Shown here: positions 1 through 4,573 of the stretch, piece by piece
Layout of the letters: each line of letters opens with the position of its first letter
How positions within the stretch are numbered: the stretch's first letter is position 1
Assembly (NCBI GenBank): GCA_041581935.1
Contig: JBFICP010000235.1
Location: 1-5,354, forward strand
DNA length: 5,354 bases
Direction: 5' to 3'
Source: JAABYT01 sp041581935
Lineage (GTDB): Bacteria > Pseudomonadota > Gammaproteobacteria > HK1
Translations under genes and position numbers: made by a program
Notes under the pieces: generated by a model
What the model was told of the DNA's origin: nothing
The model's input: only the letters and a program-made list of their open reading frames with translations
The model's database searches: none

Positions 1-219
1 CAGTTTGATACGCACCCGGCAGATTGGCATGCGCGACCGAGGCGAGGCATTGCTCTAACCGTCGAGTTCCCGTTAACCGGTTCTCGGGCCCGTTGAGCCG
101 CACGCATAGGTCGGCGCTCGCCTTCCTTCAGACTCGCTGATTGTCGTTTGCCGTGTGCACGCCCGGCTGCGGTGCGTTGGTCAGGACTGTGATGTAATCC
201 TCGGAGACGAAGCGCCGCG
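1..219. other. Downstream stretch without a supported gene
   Basis: I see no tRNA, no GC hairpin with a T-run to end the operon, and no convincing coding region after dodecin. A plus-strand frame is open from base 1 to a TGA at 94-96 and could be the last 31 codons of a convergent gene entering from the left, but its codon choice is not strongly GC-ending and I do not recognise it. A minus-strand frame from an ATG at 107 runs open to the window edge, with no well-placed ribosome site. Confidence 0.5.
63..86. repeat. Imperfect 24-bp palindrome
   Basis: CGAG (63-66) and CTCG (83-86) flank an inner GTTAAC (72-77). Nine of twelve symmetric positions pair. It could be a protein site or a weak hairpin near the end of the operon; there is no T-run, so it is not a standard intrinsic terminator. 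It may be chance. Confidence 0.3.
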
Positions 220-426
220 TCAGTCCAAAGTAAACCCGAGCTTCATGGTGACCTGCCAATAGGCCACGGCGTTGTTCTCGATTTCACCGCGTACGTTGGT
301 GACTTCGAACCATCTCAGGTTGTGAATCGTCTGCGATGCCCGGCTGACGGCGTTGCTGACGGCGTCTTCGATGGTCGTCGTCGATGAGCCGGTAAGCTCC
401 AGGGATTTGTAGACATGGTCACTCAT
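220..426 (-). CDS. Dodecin, flavin-binding protein
   Basis: Dodecins are small cytoplasmic proteins that form a hollow dodecamer and store or buffer flavins (riboflavin, FMN or FAD). This one has 68 residues, the normal size, and fits the family from end to end: HVYKSLELTGSS, IEDAVSNAVSRASQTIHNLRWFEV, VRGEIE and VAYWQVTMKLGFTLD. Trp39 matches the tryptophan that stacks on the isoalloxazine ring in known dodecins, and Gln58 the glutamine that contacts the flavin. The ATG at 426 has a good ribosome site, GAGGAG (438-433), six bases upstream. It overlaps the preceding membrane-protein gene by eight bases and is the last recognisable gene of the run. It may help quench or store flavin, which fits loosely with the neighbouring oxidative repair gene; this is inference. 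Confidence 0.95.
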   Translation of the reverse strand: MSDHVYKSLELTGSSTTTIEDAVSNAVSRASQTIHNLRWFEVTNVRGEIENNAVAYWQVTMKLGFTLD

Positions 427-688
427 GATCGTCTCCTCTCGTGGATTGCTCGCTCAGTTCCGCCCGCATCGCCTGCAGCTTCGCCCACAGCTTGGCGTAG
501 AGCTCTTTGCCGACTACGAGAATCGCCAGCGCCGCGCTCACCTCCGCGGCGATCACCAGGGTGGCAATCGAGCCCAGCGCGCCGCCGGGCGGCGCGTCCA
601 TGAACGGCACGGCGGCGGCGATGCCTGCGAGCACCAGCGCGACGGCGGCGAGCACACCCGCGATCCACACCCGGTGCTTGACACCCAT
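419..688 (-). CDS. Small two-helix membrane protein, unknown function
   Basis: The 89-residue product starts at the ATG at 688, supported by AGGTGA (704-699) ten bases upstream. It has two hydrophobic segments, about residues 7-29 and 37-60, separated by a short DAPPGG turn. A charged, probably helical tail follows (KELYAKLWAKLQAMRAELSEQ, then GDDHE). Basic residues near the N-terminus (K4, R6) favour an N-in, C-in hairpin in the inner membrane. The second helix ending in GKELY recalls the short proteins annotated as transporter suffix domain, but this resemblance is weak and from memory. The gene lies 41 bp after msrB and its TGA overlaps the dodecin start region by eight bases, so the two are probably translated together. 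Codon use and base composition fit its neighbours. The open frame extends upstream only as a shadow of msrB. Confidence 0.8.
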   Translation of the reverse strand: MGVKHRVWIAGVLAAVALVLAGIAAAVPFMDAPPGGALGSIATLVIAAEVSAALAILVVGKELYAKLWAKLQAMRAELSEQSTRGDDHE

Positions 689-729
689 GGCCGCAAGGTC
701 ACCTAACGCCCGGCGGGTCGAATCATTGG

Positions 730-1143
730 TTAATCTTCCGAAGAACGCTTTTTCTCGTCGAGCTTCAATGCCGCCGAGTTGATGCAATAGCGCAGCCCCG
801 TCGGCTCGGGTCCGTCCGGGAACACGTGACCCAGGTGCGCATCGCAATTGCTGCAAAGCACCTCGGTGCGCACCATCCACAGCATGCGGTCTTCTTCCTC
901 TTCCACGTGGTCCTCGTTGAAAGGGGAATGAAAGCTCGGCCAGCCGGTGCCTGAGTCGAACTTGTGATCGGAATGAAAAAGCGGCGTCCCGCAGCACACG
1001 CACCGGTAGATGCCCTCCTTCTTGCAGTCGTGGTACTCACCGGTGAACGGACGCTCGGTGCCCTTCTGGCGCGTTACCCGGTACTGCTCGGGCGTCAGCT
1101 CCTTCATCCACTCCTCGGGGGATTTCATGATCTTTTCGGTCAT
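730..1143 (-). CDS. msrB: Peptide-methionine (R)-S-oxide reductase MsrB
   Basis: MsrB reduces the R form of methionine sulfoxide in proteins, normally with thioredoxin as reductant, repairing oxidative damage. The product has 137 residues, the usual length. Two zinc-binding pairs are visible, C48/C51 and C97/C100 (CSNCDAHLGHVFPDGP), and the catalytic cysteine is C120 in RYCINSAAL. The SGTGWPSF segment (64-71) has Thr66 where E. coli-type enzymes carry the resolving cysteine. Extra cysteines at 40 and 50 might substitute, but this is unproven. The ATG at 1143 is set by GAGGA at 1155-1151, seven bases upstream, and overlaps the acetyltransferase stop by four bases. There is no signal peptide, so it should be cytoplasmic. 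Sitting in a run headed by metZ links methionine synthesis with methionine repair. Confidence 0.96.
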   Translation of the reverse strand: MTEKIMKSPEEWMKELTPEQYRVTRQKGTERPFTGEYHDCKKEGIYRCVCCGTPLFHSDHKFDSGTGWPSFHSPFNEDHVEEEEDRMLWMVRTEVLCSNCDAHLGHVFPDGPEPTGLRYCINSAALKLDEKKRSSED

Positions 1144-1631
1144 TTCGAGGTCCTCAGGTCGAGCTCCATGTATCGCGTTCCGGGAACCGGGTTTTCATAG
1201 TATGCGCCGATCTCGCGGAATCCAAGCAGCCGGTAGAGACGCTGGGCGTCGTGCATACCCGGCAGGGTATCGAGTCGCATGCACCGGTAGCCCGCGTCGC
1301 GTGCCTCGGCGATGATGGCGACGGCAAGCGCATGTCCGATGCCACTTCCGCGGAAGTCCGGACGCACGTAGAGACGCTTCATCTCGCAGGTGCTCGCATC
1401 GAGCCGGCGCATGGCGACGCTGCCGGCGAGGATGTCATCGCGCGAAGCGACAATCAGCGCGCCGTGCGGAGGCAGGTAGGCCGCGGGAAACGCCACGACC
1501 TCGTCATCGAAACCCTGGAACGACAGATCCACATCCAGAGACTCGGCATACTCCATGAGCAGCGAGCGGGCCTGCTCCAGGCGCGGATCGCCAGCCGAGG
1601 TGACGACGGACAGCGTGGACGGCGCGGGCAC
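1140..1631 (-). CDS. GNAT family N-acetyltransferase
   Basis: This 163-residue protein has the single-domain GNAT fold, which moves an acetyl group from acetyl-CoA to an amine; the substrate cannot be told. Motif A is KRLYVRPDFRGSGIGHALA (85-103), with the acetyl-CoA pyrophosphate loop R94-G-S-G-I-G99. Motif B is LYRLLGF (132-138), followed by the NPVPGTRYMELDL tail. The RLDTLP stretch (119-124) and YYENPVPG (144-151) place it in a common bacterial subgroup annotated only as GNAT. The start is taken as GTG at 1631 because the first beta strand and helix (LSVV to LLMEY) precede the first ATG at 1556, which would remove them. No clear ribosome site precedes the GTG, 20 bases after the fumarase stop, so coupling is likely. 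The TGA overlaps the msrB start as ATGA. The long open frame upstream is a shadow of the fumarase gene. Confidence 0.9.
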   Translation of the reverse strand: MPAPSTLSVVTSAGDPRLEQARSLLMEYAESLDVDLSFQGFDDEVVAFPAAYLPPHGALIVASRDDILAGSVAMRRLDASTCEMKRLYVRPDFRGSGIGHALAVAIIAEARDAGYRCMRLDTLPGMHDAQRLYRLLGFREIGAYYENPVPGTRYMELDLRTSK

Positions 1632-1651
1632 TGAGGACGGGCGCGGTGGGC

Positions 1652-3166
1652 TCAGGCGACAGCGACCGGAAACTTCTCGCGCCAGTGAGCGGGACCGGTG
1701 TGGTGGACCGACTCGCCGGTCGCGTCGACGGCCACGGTCACCGGCATGTTCTCCACCTCGAACTCGCGGATGGCTTCCATGCCGAGGTCCTCGAAAGCCA
1801 CGATGCGGGTCTTGCGAATCGCTTTGGACACCAGATAGGCGGCGCCGCCCACGGCCATCAGGTAGACGGCCTTGTGCCGGCGAATCGCCTCGATGCCCTC
1901 GGGGCCACGCTCGGCCTTGCCAATCATGCCGATGAGCCCGGTCTCGGCCAGCATCATGTCGGTGAACTTGTCCATGCGGGTTGCGGTGGTCGGGCCCGCG
2001 GGTCCGACGACCTCGTCGCGCACCGGATCCACGGGACCCACGTAGTAGATGATCTTGTTCTCGAGATCGACGCCCGCGGGGAGCGGCTTGCCGGCCGCGA
2101 TCAGGTCGGCGATGCGCTTGTGGGCGGCGTCGCGGCCGGTGAAAAGCCGCCCAGAGAGCAGCAGGCGATCGCCGGCCTTCCATTCCTGTACCTGCTCGCG
2201 GGTGAGCGTATCGAGGTCGACCTTGCGCGCCTGCCCCGAGGGCGCCCAGGTGACGTCCGGCCAGTCGTCGAGATTCGGTGGCGTGAGCTCGGCGGGGCCG
2301 CTGCCGTCGAGACTGAAGTGGATGTGGCGGGTGGCCGCGCAGTTCGGAATCATCGCCACCGGCAGGGATACGGCGTGGGTGGGGTACTCCAGAATCTTGA
2401 CGTCCAGCACCGTGGTCAAACCGCCGAGTCCCTGGGCACCGATGCCGAGCGCGTTCACCTTGTCGCAGATCTCGAGACGCAGCTCCTCGATGTGATCCCG
2501 CGCCCCCCGGGCGCGCACCTCGTGCAAATCGACGGGGGCGAGCAACGATTCCTTGGCGAGCAGCAGGGCCTTCTCGGGCGTGCCACCGATGCCGATACCG
2601 AGAATGCCGGGCGGACACCACCCGGCGCCCATGCCCGGCACGGTTTCCACCACCCAGTCGACGACGCTGTCGCTCGGATGCAGCCTCTTGAAACGTGCCT
2701 TGCTCTCCGAGCCGCCGCCCTTGGCGGCGATGCGCACGTCCACGGACTCGCCGGGCACGAGCCGCGTGTGAATGACCGCCGGCGTGTTGTCGCGAGTGTT
2801 GACGCGGCCCTTCAAGGGAGAGTCGACGACGGATGCACGCAGTATGTTGTCCGGATGCGTGTAGGCGCGGCGCACGCCCTCGTTGATCATGTCCTCGAGG
2901 CCCATGTCCGCGTCCCAGCGAACGTTCATGCCGACTTCCACGAACGCGACGACGATGCCGGTATCCTGGCAGATAGGGCGCCTGCCCTCCGCGCTCATGC
3001 GGGAATTGGTGAGGATCTGTGCCATGGCGTCCTTGGCCGCCGGCGACTGCTCGTTGGCGTAAGCCTCACCCAGCGCTTTTACATAGTCGACCGGATGGTA
3101 GTGGGAGATATACTGCAGGGCGTCGCAGACACTGTCGATGACATCGTCCTGCCGGATGACGGTCAT
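1652..3166 (-). CDS. fumA: Class I fumarate hydratase (iron-sulfur, single chain)
   Basis: The enzyme reversibly hydrates fumarate to L-malate in the TCA cycle, using a [4Fe-4S] cluster. The product has 504 residues, typical of the fused alpha plus beta form in pseudomonads. The three expected cluster cysteines are present: C66 in PICQDTG, C184 in GAGWCPP and C276 in PNCAATRH. The alpha part is about 10-290. The beta part is about 315-500, with SGRLFTGRDAAHKR, the GPTTATRMDK motif (391-400) and MIGKAERG (414-421). The AKGGGSE stretch (148-154) is also conserved. The ATG at 3166 overlaps the metZ stop as ATGA, and there is no Shine-Dalgarno sequence before it, so translation is probably coupled to metZ. 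Being oxygen-sensitive, class I enzymes often coexist with a class II FumC elsewhere. The related tartrate dehydratases share the fold, but the match to bacterial fumarases is close. The letter A in the symbol is conventional. Confidence 0.95.
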   Translation of the reverse strand: MTVIRQDDVIDSVCDALQYISHYHPVDYVKALGEAYANEQSPAAKDAMAQILTNSRMSAEGRRPICQDTGIVVAFVEVGMNVRWDADMGLEDMINEGVRRAYTHPDNILRASVVDSPLKGRVNTRDNTPAVIHTRLVPGESVDVRIAAKGGGSESKARFKRLHPSDSVVDWVVETVPGMGAGWCPPGILGIGIGGTPEKALLLAKESLLAPVDLHEVRARGARDHIEELRLEICDKVNALGIGAQGLGGLTTVLDVKILEYPTHAVSLPVAMIPNCAATRHIHFSLDGSGPAELTPPNLDDWPDVTWAPSGQARKVDLDTLTREQVQEWKAGDRLLLSGRLFTGRDAAHKRIADLIAAGKPLPAGVDLENKIIYYVGPVDPVRDEVVGPAGPTTATRMDKFTDMMLAETGLIGMIGKAERGPEGIEAIRRHKAVYLMAVGGAAYLVSKAIRKTRIVAFEDLGMEAIREFEVENMPVTVAVDATGESVHHTGPAHWREKFPVAVA

Positions 3167-4368
3167 CGACAGCGCACGGCGCGAATCGGCGGCACTGCCG
3201 TCAGGGCGTCGAGGCCGCGCGCCAGATCGCATTCGATGTCGTCGATGTCCTCGAGTCCCACCGCCACGCGGACGAGCGACTCGCGGATGCCGGCAAGATC
3301 GCGCTGCTCCTGAGTGATGCGGCTGTGAGTCGTGCTCGCCGGATGCGTGATGGTCGTTTTCGCATCGCCGAGATTGGCGGTGATGGACAGAAACCGCGTC
3401 GCGTCGATCACCGACCATGCTTCTGCGCGACCGCCGTGGACCTCGAAGGCAACCACCGAGCCGAACGCTTTCTGCTGGCGCGCGGCAAGCGCGTGCTGGG
3501 GATGGCTCTCGAGACCGGGATAGTAGACCTTCGCCACCGCCGGGTGCTTCTCCAGCCTGCGCGCGAGCTCGAGCGCGCCCCGGCAATGGGCATGCATGCG
3601 CAGGCTCAGCGTTTCAAGCCCGTTCAAGAATACCCAGGCATTAAAGGGGCTCATGGTCGGGCCGCAGGTGCGCAGAAAGCTGAAAATCTGATCGCGAATT
3701 TCCTGGTCCTGCATGAGCACCGCGCCGCCCACACAACGTCCCTGACCGTCGATGAACTTGGTCGCCGAGTGGATGACGATGTCGGCGCCCATCTCGAAGG
3801 GCAGCTGCAGCGCTGGTGTGCACAGGCAGTTGTCCACCACCAGAAGGCAGTCGTTTTCGTGGGCGAGACGCGCAAGCCAGCCGATGTCGGCGACATCGCC
3901 GAGCGGATTGGTCGGGCTTTCGATGAACAGCAGGCGCGTCTCGGGCCGTATGGCCGTCTTCCATGCTTCGTGATCGGTGACCGAGACGAAGGTCGTCTCG
4001 ATCTCGAACTTCGACAGAACGTTGCTGAACATCGACACCGTCGAGCCGAACAGATCATGGGCGGCGACGATGTGATCCCCCGACTTCAAGAGCGCGAGAC
4101 AGGTGGACAGCACCGCCGACATGCCCGACGACGTGCCGATGCAGTGTGCGGCACCCTCCAGAGCCGCAAGACGTTCCTCGAACGTACGCACCGTCGGATT
4201 GGTGAATCGGGAATAGACGTTGCCTTCCTCTTCGTGGGCGAATCGGGCGGCTGCCTGGCGGGCGCTGTCGAATACGAAGCTCGAGGTTAGAAATATGGGA
4301 TCGTTGTGCTCGGACTCGGCGGTGCGCGTCTGACCGCTGCGAATCGCGAGGGTATCGAATTTCTCCAT
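3163..4368 (-). CDS. metZ: O-succinylhomoserine sulfhydrylase MetZ
   Basis: MetZ is a cytoplasmic PLP enzyme of the Cys/Met metabolism family that makes homocysteine from O-succinylhomoserine and sulfide, releasing succinate, and so bypasses cystathionine. From the ATG at 4368 it has 401 residues, close to pseudomonad MetZ. Visible landmarks are VYSR (Y52 and R54, phosphate contacts from the partner subunit), SSGM (80-83), the aspartate D179 expected to hold the PLP nitrogen, the PLP lysine K204 in SATKFIDGQGR, the LGDAKTT stretch (about 333-339) and the carboxylate-binding arginine R367 in LVRVAVGLED. SATKFIDGQGR and the overall pattern favour MetZ over cystathionine synthase or lyase. An ATG at 4401 would add 11 residues but has no ribosome site and abuts the terminator. 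The gene follows a SAM-II riboswitch, and its TGA overlaps the fumarase ATG by four bases. Confidence 0.95.
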   Translation of the reverse strand: MEKFDTLAIRSGQTRTAESEHNDPIFLTSSFVFDSARQAAARFAHEEEGNVYSRFTNPTVRTFEERLAALEGAAHCIGTSSGMSAVLSTCLALLKSGDHIVAAHDLFGSTVSMFSNVLSKFEIETTFVSVTDHEAWKTAIRPETRLLFIESPTNPLGDVADIGWLARLAHENDCLLVVDNCLCTPALQLPFEMGADIVIHSATKFIDGQGRCVGGAVLMQDQEIRDQIFSFLRTCGPTMSPFNAWVFLNGLETLSLRMHAHCRGALELARRLEKHPAVAKVYYPGLESHPQHALAARQQKAFGSVVAFEVHGGRAEAWSVIDATRFLSITANLGDAKTTITHPASTTHSRITQEQRDLAGIRESLVRVAVGLEDIDDIECDLARGLDALTAVPPIRAVRCR

Positions 4369-4384
4369 GGTCCCTGGTCCCTTT
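4369..4384 (-). promoter_or_regulatory. metZ ribosome binding site that decides the start
   Basis: Upstream of the ATG at 4368 is AAAGGGA (4384-4378), nine bases from the start. By contrast, the in-frame ATG at 4401 is preceded only by the terminator T-run and GCCCTC, with no purine-rich site. The site lies in a tandem 7-base repeat (GGGACCA twice, 4381-4368); the second copy is too close to the ATG to serve. Confidence 0.6.
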
Positions 4385-4407
4385 GATCGGGCAGTTGTCA
4401 TGAGGGC

Positions 4408-4446
4408 AAAAAAAAAACCTGCTGAAGCGGTTGCTAAAGCAGGTTT
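4408..4446 (-). terminator. Intrinsic terminator in metZ leader (riboswitch expression platform)
   Basis: On the minus strand, AAACCTGCT (4446-4438) pairs with AGCAGGTTT (4423-4415) around a 14-base loop, giving nine perfect pairs. The 3' arm runs into an unbroken stretch of ten T (4417-4408), seven of which lie beyond the stem. That is the standard Rho-independent layout. On the plus strand the hairpin has no T-run after it, so it acts only toward metZ. The flanks GAGGGC (4452-4447) and GCCCTC (4407-4402) are also complementary, so read-through RNA could form a longer stem with the extra U residues bulged. The terminator ends 39 bases before the preferred metZ start. Confidence 0.88.
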
Positions 4447-4460
4447 GCCCTCGCTTTAGC
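4433..4460 (-). promoter_or_regulatory. Predicted antiterminator joining SAM-II core to terminator
   Basis: The aptamer's GCTAAAGC (4460-4453) is an exact reverse complement of GCTTTAGC (4440-4433), which covers the inner end of the terminator's 5' arm and part of its loop. The 8-bp hairpin has a 12-base loop, with one possible extra G-U pair. It is mutually exclusive with the SAM-II pseudoknot, which uses AAGC, and it consumes three bases of the terminator 5' arm. It would therefore form when SAM is scarce and allow read-through. The pairing is seen in the sequence; the switching is inferred. Confidence 0.72.
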
Positions 4461-4506
4461 CGTATTTATTGAGCGCCCGCAAGCTGATTTGGATCAAATC
4501 GGCGCT
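4452..4506 (-). ncRNA. SAM-II riboswitch aptamer (SAM_alpha type) upstream of metZ
   Basis: This cis-acting RNA binds S-adenosylmethionine and turns down methionine synthesis genes. On the minus strand, P1 pairs AGCGCC (4506-4501) with GGCGCT (4477-4472), six perfect pairs. Inside the loop are the family signatures GATTTG (4500-4495) and GCTTGC (4484-4479). After P1 comes an 11-base joining segment with ATAAAT (4469-4464), then GCTAAAGC (4460-4453). The pseudoknot can form by GCTT (4484-4481) with AAGC (4456-4453). Order, spacing and signature bases match the H-type pseudoknot fold known for SAM-II as I recall it, including the ATAAAT and GCTAAA segments of the crystallised environmental example. 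The gene it precedes, metZ, is a known target class. The related SAM-V class shares this core, so the subclass label is slightly less sure than SAM binding. Confidence 0.9.
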
Positions 4507-4515
4507 TGATGAAGG

Positions 4516-4545
4516 AGGTTAAGCCAATGCCGCGGCTCCTGTCAA
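4516..4545 (-). promoter_or_regulatory. Predicted sigma70-type promoter of metZ leader
   Basis: A consensus -35 box TTGACA lies at 4545-4540 on the minus strand. Eighteen bases on is TAACCT (4521-4516), which keeps the three most conserved -10 positions (T, A and final T) but is otherwise weak; TTAACC at 17-bp spacing is an alternative reading. Transcription would begin near 4510, a few bases before the first stem of the SAM-II aptamer at 4506, which is the expected place. The box sits 28 bp after the purF stop. The perfect -35 and the position support the call; the poor -10 limits it. Confidence 0.6.
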
Positions 4546-4573
4546 TGGCATCATTTCTTACGGAATCAACGAC

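Noticed and set aside
1..107. Minus-strand gene starting at 107 and leaving the window
   Set aside because: The only purine-rich stretch is about 13 bases from the ATG, the peptide is unlike any family, and it is only 35 codons within the window.
1..219. tRNA or small RNA gene after dodecin
   Set aside because: I found no cloverleaf, no T-loop consensus and no promoter-terminator pair in this stretch.
419..1003. Membrane protein as a 194-residue product
   Set aside because: The extra N-terminal part overlaps msrB in another frame and has no family features; the ATG at 688 has a good ribosome site and begins just before the first hydrophobic helix.
1140..2621. Acetyltransferase as a 493-residue fusion protein
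   Set aside because: The upstream 330 residues lie out of frame within fumarase and are arginine-rich nonsense; only the part from about 1631 down matches a GNAT domain.
1646..3313. Plus-strand open frame of 555 codons
   Set aside because: It is antisense to the fumarase gene, whose product is recognisable from end to end. The antisense translation is low-complexity, rich in Arg, Gly, Ala and Val, and resembles no family; long antisense frames are common in GC-rich DNA.
3325..4290. Plus-strand open frame of 321 codons
   Set aside because: It lies opposite metZ and its translation resembles no protein family; it is a shadow of the metZ codon pattern.
3163..4401. metZ starting at the ATG at 4401
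   Set aside because: There is no ribosome site before it, it begins directly after the terminator and its GCCCTC flank, and the extra 11 residues are not like known MetZ N-termini. It is not fully excluded.
4527..4550. ATGCC/GGCAT inverted repeat and GCCGCGGC palindrome between the promoter boxes as an operator
   Set aside because: The 5-bp arms and 8-bp palindrome are short enough to be chance in GC-rich DNA, and they match no methionine regulator site that I know.
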